Made by a program: the position numbers and the translations under genes
Shown: in pieces, positions 11,407-21,638 of the stretch
How positions within the stretch are numbered: the stretch's first letter is position 1
Layout: each line of letters starts with the position of its first letter
The notes under the pieces: model-generated
What the model was told of the DNA's origin: nothing
Seen by the model: the letters and a program-made list of their open reading frames with translations, nothing else
Databases searched by the model: none
From: Pyrenochaeta sp. MPI-SDFR-AT-0127
Taxonomy: Eukaryota; Ascomycota; Dothideomycetes; Pleosporales; Cucurbitariaceae
NCBI GenBank assembly: GCA_020747015.1
Contig: JAGTJM010000028.1
Coordinates: forward strand, 62,001 to 126,000
Reading direction: 5' to 3'
Length of the DNA stretch: 64,000 nt

Positions 11407-12207
11407 TTATCCACATCCCCCCTCTGCTTTCCAATACACAACCATGCCCTGTAATGCACTCCCATGCGCTTCAAAGTCTCCGAGTCTTGCTTTTTCTCTT
11501 ACCCCCAGAAACGCTTTCCCGAGGCCGTTACACTCTGCTAGCCTCGCTTGCTTCTCCTCGGTCTGTGCGTATGGCGTGTAGTCGTCTAGGATCTCGTTGC
11601 CAACGTAGAGTGCGGGGTTCTTGCCCACGAGAAAGGTGGGGAGCAGAAGGTACCAATCCACGAATGGACTATACACAAAGCTCGTCTCTGTGATGTGGGC
11701 TTGAACGTCGCTGTCCACCACTGCAACACCCAAGAGGCCCAAAAACTCAACGTCTAAAGTGGTGAATGCGGGTTCTTGCGCATACTCCTTCAATTCAGAG
11801 TTTGGGTCCGATTGTTTCAGATGGTCAATGATGGCGATGAACAATACAAGCTGCCAAAGACTCCTCCAACGGTGAGCCCAATCCCTGCTGAAACTGCCGA
11901 TGCCTATACACACTGCGTGACCAACGTTCCACTTTCTTCTCGCCATCAAGTCGGCCATTTGATGTGCAAGGGCGGTGTCTTCCCAGCGCTCCTGCAACTT
12001 CTTGAAGTCTGCAAGAAGCTTTTCAGGGGTGAGGCCGTCAACGGATTTGGTGGGAAGTGAGCCAGCCGCTTGCTCGTTGTCCTTCTTTTTGCCTTTGGCT
12101 AGCGACATATTCGATAGACCGTGTGTGATGACCGTCCAGCCATCCTCGGCTTCCACCTGCTGCCGTTTTACGCGCCCAGCTCCTCTTCCTCTTGCCTGGC
12201 CACCCAT
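11407..12207 (-). CDS. SRR1-like domain protein
   Basis: Predicted 266 residues, one exon, starting at the ATG at 12207. The N-terminal 60 residues are basic and polar (GGQARGRGAGRVKRQ). The SRR1-like domain follows with its two typical blocks: AVCIGIGSFSRDWAHRWRSL followed by WQLVLFIAIIDHL, and later YSPFVDWYLLLPTFLVGKNPALYVGNEI. The family includes plant SRR1 (light and clock signalling) and yeast BER1 (microtubule-related and proteasome phenotypes). The biochemical role is unknown in all of these. A 388-bp gap separates it from the next gene upstream on the same strand (12208-12595), where I see nothing else. Confidence 0.85.
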   Translation of the reverse strand: MGGQARGRGAGRVKRQQVEAEDGWTVITHGLSNMSLAKGKKKDNEQAAGSLPTKSVDGLTPEKLLADFKKLQERWEDTALAHQMADLMARRKWNVGHAVCIGIGSFSRDWAHRWRSLWQLVLFIAIIDHLKQSDPNSELKEYAQEPAFTTLDVEFLGLLGVAVVDSDVQAHITETSFVYSPFVDWYLLLPTFLVGKNPALYVGNEILDDYTPYAQTEEKQARLAECNGLGKAFLGVREKARLGDFEAHGSALQGMVVYWKAEGGCG

Positions 12208-12595
12208 GTTCACGGCCGACTAAGCAAGCCCTTTTTCAATAGTCGTATGCAATGTGCTGTCGGTGCTGTGAAGCGCATGGTCTAGACAACAACGTCAAGA
12301 AAGGGGTTCAATAGTCACAGTCGTCAAGTTAAGGTGCGGCGTGCATGGGCGCTTCGAAAGGTGTGAATGTTGGTGGGCGGGAAGGATGGCGGCGCGTAAG
12401 CGTGCGGCGTGTTGAGGCGTGGGAAAATTGTGACAGGGGTTCGGCAATGTGGTGAGTGGATCGGAATTTGGTTCCGATGTTCGGAATCAAACCAACCTTC
12501 GCACTGGCATCAAATACAGTTCTGCACGGACTACTACACTGGCTTTTTTTCACAACTTCGATATGCCTGCATTGGGCGCGCAATGGATTTTCTAA

Positions 12596-14077
12596 CTATG
12601 CTAGGATCTCCCGTGCGACTCTTTCACCGCTGCGAATAGCTCCCTCCATGTACCCCGTCCAGAACTCACCAGTCTCAGTGCCAGCGAAATGAAGCCCATC
12701 GACTGTGGCCCTAAGGGCAGCTCCATGCGGCTTCAGTACGTTGGGTGGTGCTATAGCGACTGGTCCACCTCTGCTCCATTCCTCGAGGTCCCAGCGCTGC
12801 AACACAAACTCGGTAACGTTTGCCGCTTTTGGTCCAAAGTATCTCACGTAGTCTGAAACAACGGTTTCCTGAACTTGGGCAGCAGGAAGAGGATCAAGGG
12901 CGCGCATCTCGTCACCGAGAATGAAACCCATGACTGCGCCAAAGGAGCCATCAGAGGGCGTGTTGTCGAACGAGACGCGTACAGCGCCGCGGTCAGATAT
13001 GATCTGGGCGTTGAGATCTTCATCTGTGCGCCAAAAGGGTGACGAGTAGACAGCTATACCCTTTCCAATACTCGGCATCTTCATCTTGTCGTTGAGTGCC
13101 TGACGTGACGTAGGGAGAGCCGGGGAGAATGTAATGTATTGGAAAAGTGGGGGCGCGATAGCAAGAACTACCTTCTTCGCTGTGATGGTTCCTGCTTTGG
13201 AGACGACGGTATATCCAGATGAAGTCTTCGTGACACTTGATACTGCGGCGTTGAGCGCGATGTGTTCACTCCCCACCCTCTCAGCAAGTCGCTCTGGTAT
13301 GAGTCCAGTCCCGCCTTCGACTCTCAACTCTTGACCACCTCCCTCAACTGCAATCAGCGCGTTGAGTGTCCCTTTGGTGGCTTCATTGCCTGCAGATGCA
13401 ATATACGCAATCACATACAACAGACTCACTTCTCTAGGCTCTGCGGCAAAAATGGCTTTGCATGCCGTGGTGAGCACGAATCTCGCATCAGGCAAGAACG
13501 CAAAGAGGTTCAAGAACTGTTCGAATGTCTTATTGTCCCATTCTGCGGCCTTGGCGTGGTTCCAAGGGGCGTTCACATCGATCTCGGAAGCCCAGGTGTC
13601 GAGCTGTGCTTGTGAGATGGCAATCTGGGCCAGCGAAAGTGGGAGGACGGGTGGAGCACCACCAAGGAGGGGATCAGGTGTGTATGGGATACGGATATTG
13701 TTCCTCCATAGCAGTGATTTACCGGCATTGTATGTGGGGAATGTCCCCAGCCCCAGCTCTCCGATTAGGCTCAAGACCTTGTCCTGCGTAGGCCCAACGA
13801 ACTCCGCCCCCACTTCGGTGATATCACCATTGCTTAGGCGTCGATTGAGGACTTTTCCACCGACTCGGTTTCTTGCCTCTAGAACCAGAACGCTTTTGCC
13901 GCCAGCCAGGAGCTTCTGAGCTGCAGTGAGGCCTGAAAGTCCGGCGCCAACTACGACGACGTCGACAGATTCTGGAATAGCTGCTGCATGGACAAAAGGT
14001 GTAATAGAGAAGGAGGATAGGGCGAGGAATAGACCTCTCAACGAGGAAGAGAGAGAAAGACGGGTTTGCATGTTCAT
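12596..14077 (-). CDS. Secreted flavin-containing amine oxidase
   Basis: Predicted 493 residues, intronless. It oxidises an amine with FAD and oxygen, giving an aldehyde, ammonia and peroxide, if it behaves like its family (monoamine/polyamine oxidases). The ATG at 14077 is followed by a signal-peptide-like stretch ending near FVHAAAIPES. The FAD-binding motif VVVVGAGLSGLTAAQKL comes directly after, then LEARNRVGGKV. The C-terminal FAD block is DGLHFAGTETGEFWTGYMEGA. Length fits the family. An N-terminal signal sequence ahead of the Rossmann fold suggests entry into the secretory pathway. The substrate cannot be called. Confidence 0.88.
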   Translation of the reverse strand: MNMQTRLSLSSSLRGLFLALSSFSITPFVHAAAIPESVDVVVVGAGLSGLTAAQKLLAGGKSVLVLEARNRVGGKVLNRRLSNGDITEVGAEFVGPTQDKVLSLIGELGLGTFPTYNAGKSLLWRNNIRIPYTPDPLLGGAPPVLPLSLAQIAISQAQLDTWASEIDVNAPWNHAKAAEWDNKTFEQFLNLFAFLPDARFVLTTACKAIFAAEPREVSLLYVIAYIASAGNEATKGTLNALIAVEGGGQELRVEGGTGLIPERLAERVGSEHIALNAAVSSVTKTSSGYTVVSKAGTITAKKVVLAIAPPLFQYITFSPALPTSRQALNDKMKMPSIGKGIAVYSSPFWRTDEDLNAQIISDRGAVRVSFDNTPSDGSFGAVMGFILGDEMRALDPLPAAQVQETVVSDYVRYFGPKAANVTEFVLQRWDLEEWSRGGPVAIAPPNVLKPHGAALRATVDGLHFAGTETGEFWTGYMEGAIRSGERVAREILA

Positions 14078-15701
14078 GATGGCTGCAAAACACAAGCGCA
14101 GCTCCAATCGTCAGCAGGTTCTGACAGGCTGACCTCCAAAAGAAACGCAGAGATACCTAAGATCTTATACAGCACGACTGCATGCCCTGAAGTCTACCAT
14201 GGGGAGCCTGTAGGTGAGCAGGATCCAAGTATTGAACGACTCAAAGAAGATACTGGGCCGAAGGATCCCAAAAATACGAGCTGGAGGCGGTCCGTTTGAT
14301 CTCGTGGTGAAGAAGCCAAGATGACTTGCTTACCTGTGACCAGGCACCACAAACGGTTGTGGCGGCCGTATAAATCCTGAAGAACACAGCCCAAGCGTGG
14401 GCGTCATGCAAGAGCAGGCCTTAAATCCAGGAACTGGCGTCCAACACGAGGGGCATACATAATATGAGAGTACATTCGGTGCGTGTTCCGCAGCCAACCT
14501 CGGAATCTTTGTTAGATCGTGTGAAAGCATGATGCGTGTCTTGAGGGGTTCGCATGCACACGAAGGCGCCATGCCCTCGGCTAGATGCTGAGTGATGGAT
14601 AGTACACATAATATCAAACGCCACCATTTCATGGTAACGGGCCGTTTTCGCCATTGCGCTGGACTCGTGGGGCCCGTTTGATGAGCTTCATAGCTGCCAT
14701 CATGGTAGGCGAAGGAGGGTTGTCGAGGAGGGAATGCTCACATCGCTGAATGGACAGCTGGAATCTCCCCAATCAAAGGAATTGTTCAGCTCTTGCAGGG
14801 ATACCTCACAGGGCATTCTCGGCGTGCGTTCTAGAACAGCTCTCTAGCTGAGTGCTGTCAAGGTCGCAACGTGCCCTGCTGTGGAAATCTTAACTTGCGT
14901 GCGAGGCATGAAGCAAGCCGAGCTACAAAATAGGCTGGGAGCGCGGCAGTGTGCGGAAGTAGGTGCCGCGTATGCGACGGACGCCTGATGGTCAGACGTG
15001 CAGACAAATCAGTCTAAGGAACAAATAACATCAGATCCCACGAGTAACAGAAGAGTGTCAAGGTATGGAAGATAGTGGCAGCTTAGAAGAGGTCGTTGCT
15101 CCCTATCTACACTTGTAACCATTCCCCGTTGGGTTCTGTCACGTGAGCTGTGCCTCCCCCTTCTTCCTTTTCTCCTCTGACGCCCTATTCTCAGCCACCG
15201 TTAGTTACACATCCGCTGTCTCGTGTAGATCAGGGTCACAGATGACGAAATACAAAAGGCCTGCTTTTGGGCCTGTGGCACATAAGCCGCTCCACAACAG
15301 GTAAATAGTGATGCTGCTGACGCTGACAGATCGAGATCTATCTTTGAATTATTTTGATTTGTATTACAGGTGCACCTCTCGCTAGTCATAATCCCTGGGG
15401 CTAAGGACGTTTGAGCGCACGTTGAGGAAATGTGCCGTTGGTCATTGGAGAAGTCATCGTTGCACCGAGCTCATGTACACGATAGAGCTGTGAATACAGA
15501 ACCCCGCCATAGAACTTGCTATGTCCTGTCGAAGGGATTGTCCTGATGGTATGATGACCATCTACACTACTCTCCATTCCCAAATGATAGTAGACGTCCA
15601 AATAGGTAGCGTCGCTTAATGAGACCGGATATCTTTCGCGCCAAACGCCATGCCAATATAGCTATGTGAAAATCGACAAACAAGGACAGGGGTCGTCGCC
15701 A
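14078..15701. other. Intergenic region, no supported feature
   Basis: About 1.6 kb between the amine oxidase and the copper-protein gene, both on the minus strand. Small open frames are scattered on the minus strand, but I recognise nothing in them. Confidence 0.5.
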
Positions 15702-16561
15702 TTACATCCATGTTATCCATGATGCCGCGATAAGCATCAAAGGTACTAGTGTGGACGCGTAGCCATTCACCACCATTGTGTGCGGTGCCGTCGACGATGT
15801 GGACGTATAAACAATCTGGAAACCAATCTTCTGATTCGGTAGCGTCGTGTTCAAGCAGTTCGTTTCATTGACCTCAGGTACATCTTGGGGTTCGGCAAAG
15901 GTAATGTCGGCACACTGTGGCACCTGCGTTAGCAACACCACCATGAGAATAAGCACAGGCGCTATGCACTTACATTGTATAGTGCGCCGCCGTGCTGCGC
16001 AAGTTCGATGACCTGTATTGTCGCATTGTCCCCAACCTTTGGGGTGTAATTTGCGGGAAGTGGTACTTGTGGCAAGCAGAAAGAGCCTTCATATTGCTGA
16101 TTCGAGGGCCCCACGATCTGGAAAACGGGCAGCATAGCGTGCGAGTAGTTGAGCGGCTCGTTGCCGTAACCCATGTTGACATAAAACAATGCTAGCGAAT
16201 GGCCTGGGAACCATCCGGGTTGGATCGAGAGGGCACCACCCTTAATCGGCCACTTTGTACGGTTCTGTGAAGTGGGCATACCGCCGCCTGTGAGGGCTGT
16301 CAGCTATCGCATCCCCCCAAACATGCTTGGGTCGATCATACATGGATACATCCATTGCATTCCATAAGGAAATCCGTAGGTATCCTTTTCCTTGTCGTAA
16401 TTGATTCCAAGCGACCCGGGAACTATGTTTGGATCCGTGTCCGACACTGTTCCGTTGGTATGGATGTTGTTCCCTCTCCATGGTGGGTATACAATAACGG
16501 TGTGTGCTGTGGCGAGCGACCAACTGGCGACGACAAAAACGAGCTCGGTAAAACGAAACAT
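15702..16561 (-). CDS. X325/BIM1-like copper-binding cell-surface protein
   Basis: Exons are 16561-16342, 16287-15974 and 15914-15702, 248 residues. The joins restore the family sequence exactly: MQWMYPC-GGMPTSQNRTKWP over intron 1 and GALYN-CADITFAEP over intron 2. The signal peptide ends at ...LATA, leaving His20 as the mature N-terminus (HTVIVYPPWRG), the copper-brace histidine of LPMO-like proteins. A second candidate copper ligand is the His in GHSLALFYVNMG. Several N-glycosylation sites are seen, and the hydrophobic tail ending AASWITWM fits a GPI-anchor signal. The X325 family lacks polysaccharide-cleaving activity; BIM1 of Cryptococcus acts in copper uptake. A role in surface copper handling is therefore inferred, not shown. 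Confidence 0.88.
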
Positions 16562-17190
16562 GTTGGCCGGGCGATTCTAAATGCTAGGCCAAAGCGATGC
16601 GAATGTCCTTCTCCTTTGCAATGCAGCGACCCGTTGATCGTTTGGGCACACAAGATGATGGTAGTCGACGCAAACCGGTAACCTCCAGTGGCGGGGGGGC
16701 TACCAGCCCTTATGGAGCGCGAGACTTGGCCGTGAGTGCCTCGTGCGACCATCCCATTGCTCGCAAGTGCTTGCGAAAGGGAGATCCAAGCGAATGAGCA
16801 CCGCAAAACGGCTCCGCCAGGATGGCGAGCCAGTGCATGTCAGCTCTCGAAGCATTGAGTAGGCAGCGAATAGGCATGGGGCTAGGATATTGGCTCGACA
16901 GGGGCGAGCGACCACTGAGCGCTGTGAATCCCGACTGGTCGAGCGGGAGGCAGCGCCCCCAAGCGACCGGAGCGAATAGCGTCCGTGGAGGCGATGCCGA
17001 TGGTTGCCCTGATTTGTGGGAGGAGTGTGATGGCTCTGCAGCTTCTCGGCAGTCCGGCCAGGCACTGTCTAAGCGCCGTCCACCTCCCCATTGAAAGCAC
17101 ATCGATAACATGGAAGATTCTGCACAGAAAGCCCATCGAGGCTCGCATCGCGCGCGACTCTGCCCGTGATAGTGTGACAGCAGCGTGATA
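16562..17190. other. Intergenic region left of the transposon
   Basis: About 0.6 kb upstream of the X325-like gene (minus strand), ending with the TA target base pair at 17189-17190. Overlapping open frames exist in this GC-balanced DNA on both strands, but none carries a recognisable domain. Confidence 0.5.
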
Positions 17191-17256
17191 CAGTCCCCCC
17201 CCATGAATTGACTGCTAGCGCGAGACGAGGTGTGACGAGATCTGGTCCGTGCGGCA
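17191..17256 (+). repeat. Left terminal inverted repeat of the Tc1/mariner element
   Basis: 66 bp; matches the reverse complement of 18431-18496 except at three positions, all transitions. The outermost 49 bases or so contain most of the perfect match. Confidence 0.95.
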
Positions 17257-17337
17257 GGAAGGGGTCACATCTTTGATCACACAACTTTGGCAGTAAACAG
17301 ATGCTTGCGCTTCACTATCGTTCTTTTTTTTTTGATA

Positions 17338-18372
17338 ATGAGGTCTCCAAAGGCTCGCCTCTCATATAAGGAGAGAATTCAGATACATACAATGCATGAT
17401 CTTGGTTATAAGCAGACAGAAATCTCAATCTACCTCCAGATTCCTCAGACAACGATCTCTCTCTGCCTTCGAACAGGCGAGACGCCTCCACCTCCTCCAC
17501 CAGGCCGTAAGCCTATCCTTGATACGCCAAAGAGACAAAGACTTGTTGCTTATGCGACTCAGGATCACGTTCAAAGAAGAAAGCCGTGGAAGGAGGTCGC
17601 AGCAGAGCTGGGGTGGCATCTTTGCAGCAGGACGCTGAAGGCAGCATTTGAAAAAGAGAGATACTTCAGACGCGTTGCAACAGAGAAACCTCTCCTCACA
17701 GATAAGCATAGATATGATAGACTGGTTTGGGCATATAAGCATGTTGAATGGGAAGATCAAGACTGGCTCAGAGTTGGATGGAGTGACGAGATGTCTGCAA
17801 GACTAGGAGGAGGCAAGATATTTGTGACAAGGATGGCAGAAGAGAGACTTGATCAAGACTGCCTTATCCCTCGTTTCAGACGTTACTCATGCTGCATGGT
17901 CTGGGGCATTATCTCAGGCCTATTCAAAGGGCCTCTTATTCTCTTTGAGAAAGATTGGTGCGTGAATAAGAAGAAGACAGTTACTTCTCACGTCTATATT
18001 AAGCATATTCTTCCTTACATTAAGGAATTCCAAAGAGAGATGGCTGCCTACTTTAATAAAGAGATGATCTTTATGGAGGATAACTGTTCTATTCATAACT
18101 CAAAAGAAACAAAGGCTGCGCAGAGGCTGCTCCAAATTATAAAGATGACTTGGCCAGCTAATTCACCAGATCTCAACCCTATTGAGAACGTGTGGCAGAT
18201 GCTCAAGCATCGAGTCGCCCAGCGATATCCTAAGACAACAGAGGAGGTTAAGCTCTATCTGGAGGAGGAGTGGGAGAAAATCACGGTTGAAGACTATAAA
18301 AAGTATATCCTGTCCATGCGTGAGCGCTGTGTTGCAGTGATCCAGGCAGAAGGCCTTCATACAAAGTGGTAG
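17338..18372 (+). CDS. Tc1/mariner transposase, DD34E
   Basis: Predicted 344 residues from the ATG at 17338 (the frame is open from 17287). It cuts and pastes the surrounding element. An N-terminal helix-turn-helix region (KERIQIHTMHDLGYKQTEIS) is followed by a second DNA-binding part with a proline-rich linker (GETPPPPPPGRKP). The catalytic triad is visible: Asp in VGWSDEMSARL, Asp in FMEDNCSIHNS, and Glu in SPDLNPIENVW, with 34 residues between the last two. No stop or frameshift interrupts the gene, so it may be functional. Closest groups by eye are fungal Tc1-like elements rather than Fot1/pogo, because the last acidic residue is Glu in NPIE. Confidence 0.95.
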   Translation: MRSPKARLSYKERIQIHTMHDLGYKQTEISIYLQIPQTTISLCLRTGETPPPPPPGRKPILDTPKRQRLVAYATQDHVQRRKPWKEVAAELGWHLCSRTLKAAFEKERYFRRVATEKPLLTDKHRYDRLVWAYKHVEWEDQDWLRVGWSDEMSARLGGGKIFVTRMAEERLDQDCLIPRFRRYSCCMVWGIISGLFKGPLILFEKDWCVNKKKTVTSHVYIKHILPYIKEFQREMAAYFNKEMIFMEDNCSIHNSKETKAAQRLLQIIKMTWPANSPDLNPIENVWQMLKHRVAQRYPKTTEEVKLYLEEEWEKITVEDYKKYILSMRERCVAVIQAEGLHTKW

Positions 18373-18430
18373 AGCATTGCTGCTGTCTTGTTGTACATAT
18401 AAAAATGAATAGAAACTTAGACTAGGGCTG

Positions 18431-18496
18431 TGCCGCACGGACCAAATCTCATCACATCTCGTCTCGCGCTAGCAGTCAATTCATGGGGGGGGACTG
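18431..18496 (-). repeat. Right terminal inverted repeat of the Tc1/mariner element
   Basis: 66 bp, partner of 17191-17256. The three differences lie in the inner third of the repeat. Confidence 0.95.
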
Positions 18497-19326
18497 TATA
18501 AAGCCCCGACACGCCTCTGGCTTCCGCCGTCGTGGTCGGAGACACGGTCGGGGGGCCAGCCACAAGGTTTGCATCGCAACGCTGGGTCCAGAGCGCGGTA
18601 ACACAGCGACATCAACACAGTCAGCCTGTTGCCGATCAGATCAAGACTTGGTGTTACGCCGCAATCTATTCTTCAGCCCTGACAAGCAGGTTGTTGTATC
18701 TCGATATTGGCGCATGAACTTGCTGGTGGGGACGTGTTCGTCGAGGGTTGCCGGTGTTGGGCTGCACTTGTGATTGGGAGGCTGCTCTCTTGCCCCTGGC
18801 CGAGTCAATGCCGCCCACTCTATTGGTACAAGCGAAGCCTTTCGATAGTAGCTTGGGCAGACCCTCCCTCTCCACTAGGGCCTAGGTTGACGAGAGCAGC
18901 CTCAATGTGATGTGATGGATCTTGCCATTCGCTGCCCAAGTTGTCGCCTTACGGGACGGCCCTTGGGAGTGTGAAGACGAAAGGTGCTTGGCCGGTTTGA
19001 GCAGGGTATGAGCATTTAGCTTTGCTCTCTATCACTATTGCGCTTAGAGTTGCGACAAGACAGTCAAGAAAATCGCAATTGTGGAGATGAAAAGGAGCAG
19101 GAGCAAGTGACAAGAGCACGAAAAGTGACGAAAGAGATACTGTGACGGTCGCCTAGATGTTAGGGGAAGAAAGAAGTAGTGTCAAAGGACAGAGATCGTG
19201 ACGTGGAAAAGGAGCAACAGACGACAAAACAGTACTCAGAAGCCAAGATAGTCTATTGTTGTTAGTCTTTGCATAGAATCTTACGAAGCACAGTCGCTTC
19301 GATCAAAGCTCTATATCTTGCGCCCA
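18497..19326. other. Intergenic region right of the transposon
   Basis: About 0.8 kb between the transposon and the 3' end of the phosphopantetheinyl transferase gene. I see no supported feature. Confidence 0.5.
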
Positions 19327-20429
19327 TCACGCATTCCTCGCAACACTCATAACATCCTCCTCCAAATGCAGCCCTCTGAAACTGGTCAAAACCTCTGGCA
19401 ACTTATTTCCATGCCTCTCCTTGGCCGCAACACCAATCATAAAGTCTTCTTCGAAAGCCTGGATTTCTACCCTAGTATCATCCAGCCGCTGGCTCTTCCC
19501 ATGCTTGGTGAACCACACTTCTGCATCGCTGACTCGTTCGCCCCACGTACCATGCGTGCTGCACCGTGCCACTGTGCCAGAACGCGGCGTGCGAACGTGC
19601 TTGAATTCGAGCTGGGGGATCCATTTGGCGAGGAGCGCTTCGCCGTCAAGTTTGATGTATGCTTCCTTGTAGCACCAGAATGTATAGAAGCGGCGAAGCT
19701 TGGCATCGATGAGTAGGTCACTGTCGAATGTCTTTCGCTCCCCAGACGGTAGAGTGATGTCGAGTTGTTGGTTTCTAGTAGTGCACCGATCATGACGGCC
19801 TAGCATTTCGGGCGTCACAATGGTGCCGTCGAGGAGGGGAAACGCATCAGCGTTGTACTTGATATCAAAACTCTCTTCCTGGCTGAAGATCTCGGCATAC
19901 ATGTCTACCCAGCCAGCGAAGCCTTCTTCGTCGATTACACGGAAGTCATTGCGCTCGTTCACGCAGACAATGTCTACGCCTAGTTCCGCATCTAGCTCCG
20001 TCGTTTTGCAGCCAACCAGCACGACGAGACCAGCTTGATGGCTGACATTGAACTCGAGAGGCGCATGGCCATGTTGAGGTGATGGCAGGAGAGCACATGG
20101 TTTTCCATGCTTGGGATCTCTCTTTCTCCCAAATTTGATGTCTTTCCAAGGAATCCCAAGGCTCTTATGGACGAATAGGCGCTTCAGAAGGGCAGAGGCT
20201 AGGCTCATGCGAGCGTCGGCGATATGGTACTTTCGGAGAATGTTCTCCCGTTCTTCATCGCTGATAAAGTTGAATGCATCTCTCGCCTGCGTCCAGTATT
20301 AGCCATACAGCTTGTAACCCTTAAAGGATGACAGACTGATTGAGAATCTGCAATCTTTGCTCCAGGCCATAGCGATCGCGTATCAAGGAGCCAGCACGTG
20401 AGTCCGTGTTGTATATCCTCGTCAGGCAT
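19327..20429 (-). CDS. 4'-phosphopantetheinyl transferase, Sfp/NpgA type
   Basis: Transfers the phosphopantetheine arm of CoA to carrier proteins. In moulds a single such enzyme (NpgA/PPT1) serves polyketide synthases, non-ribosomal peptide synthetases and the lysine-pathway aminoadipate reductase. Exons are 20429-20337 and 20286-19327, 350 residues. The join gives ...KIADSQS-ARDAFNFISDEE, the usual N-terminus of this family. Key blocks: LEFNVSHQAGLVVLVGC, LGVDIVCVNERND with the magnesium-binding Asp, and FWCYKEAYIKLDGEALLA holding the KEA signature. The intron donor reads GTCTGT, an unusual fifth-position context, but family continuity supports it. It lies head-to-head with the PDX2 gene, 345 bp apart. 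Confidence 0.92.
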
Positions 20430-20774
20430 TATGAGTGCATGTGGGGAAGCACGATCGGCATCAGGTCTGGACTTGAGAGCAGATCGGTGTTGGCTCTGGA
20501 AGACTACTCAGGAGGCTACCGTGGGCGTTGTAGTAATAATTGGCCTTGTAGTGTAAGCGTCGGAGTTGTACATCTCAGGTCTGGCTATTCGCGGCAACAG
20601 CGGGGTGCCATGTCGACGATGATTTGACGGCCCTTCCGTTGCTATCGATAAGCAAATCCCCAGACTGACATTTTGTCCCGCCGCCCGAGGTTTGATGACT
20701 GTGCATGTTTTCCACGCCCTTAATTGCCCTCTTTGTTCTTTTCCAGCGTTCTTAGATTCCTCCATACAATAGAC
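20430..20774. promoter_or_regulatory. Shared divergent promoter region (PPTase and PDX2)
   Basis: 345 bp between two start codons on opposite strands. Both promoters must lie here. I could not pick out individual binding sites with confidence. Confidence 0.5.
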
Positions 20775-21638
20775 ATGACGGTCACTCTCCCTCCACATGA
20801 CGACGACGTCACAGTCACTGTAGGCGTTCTCGCCCTGCAAGGCGCATTCAGCGAGCACATCCAACTCCTCCGCGCCGCCGCCGCCCTCCACGCCACAACC
20901 CACTTCTTCCGCTTCATTGAAGTACGTACGCCACACGAGCTGTCGCAATGCGACGGCCTCATAATACCCGGTGGCGAGAGCACCGCCATGAGCCTCGTAG
21001 CAGCGCGCTCCGGCCTCCTCGAACCGCTCCGCGACTTTGTCAAGGTTCTCCGACGGCCGGTCTGGGGGACATGTGCAGGCCTTATATTGTTGGCTGAGAG
21101 CGCGAATCGCACCAAGAAGGGTGGTCAAGAGTTGATTGGCGGGTTGGACGTCAGGGTGAATAGGAATCATTTTGGGAGGCAAACGGAGAGCTTCCAGACG
21201 AACTTGATCCTACCGTTTCTCGCCAGCACAGATGAAACAAGCAAGGAGCAGCCGTACAGATGTGTGTTCATAAGAGCGCCGGTCGTGGAGAAGATATTGC
21301 CACACAAGAAGGGTGTACAGAGCGAGGAGGAGGGACGGGACGATACGGTTGTTGCGCCCTCAAAGACACCAGTGGATGATCTTGCAAGAAGGGAGCTTGG
21401 TGCTGAGGTCGAGGTTATGGCTACACTATCTACCACCTCGAAGACATTACAGCAAAACCAGGAGCACAGTCATTCTGGAACCGAGGATATCATTGCGGTA
21501 CGGCAAGGGAACGTGTTTGGGTGCAGCTTTCATCCAGAGTTGACAGAAGATCCGCGGATACATGTATGGTGGCTGGGGCAGGTCGTGAGTGCGGTGGAGC
21601 GGAGGCAGCAGTTTGAGCTCGTTGACAGGACAGAGTAG
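20775..21638 (+). CDS. PDX2/SNO glutaminase subunit of pyridoxal 5'-phosphate synthase
   Basis: Releases ammonia from glutamine and channels it to PDX1 for vitamin B6 synthesis. Predicted 287 residues, intronless. The ATG at 20775 is preferred over an upstream in-frame ATG because the family starts shortly before VGVLALQGAFSEHI. Class I glutamine amidotransferase triad: Cys100 in WGTCAGLILLA, and His and Glu in FHPELTED. The GLIIPGGESTAMS oxyanion-hole motif is intact. It is longer than bacterial PdxT (about 190-200 residues) because of a polar, acidic insertion of roughly 60 residues before the final strand (IAVRQGNVFGCSFHPE). The PDX1 partner is not in this window. Confidence 0.93.
   Translation: MTVTLPPHDDDVTVTVGVLALQGAFSEHIQLLRAAAALHATTHFFRFIEVRTPHELSQCDGLIIPGGESTAMSLVAARSGLLEPLRDFVKVLRRPVWGTCAGLILLAESANRTKKGGQELIGGLDVRVNRNHFGRQTESFQTNLILPFLASTDETSKEQPYRCVFIRAPVVEKILPHKKGVQSEEEGRDDTVVAPSKTPVDDLARRELGAEVEVMATLSTTSKTLQQNQEHSHSGTEDIIAVRQGNVFGCSFHPELTEDPRIHVWWLGQVVSAVERRQQFELVDRTE

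Larger units (their letters stand above)
17191..18496 (+). mobile_element. Complete Tc1/mariner DNA transposon
   Basis: The element is 1306 bp. It starts CAGTCCCCCCCC and ends with the reverse complement GGGGGGGGACTG. It is flanked on both sides by TA (17189-17190 and 18497-18498), the target duplication expected for this superfamily. Terminal inverted repeats are 66 bp with three transition mismatches. One intact transposase gene lies inside. The interior is richer in A+T and AGA codons than neighbouring genes. It inserted in intergenic DNA between the X325-like and phosphopantetheinyl transferase genes, and interrupts no gene that I can see. Confidence 0.95.
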
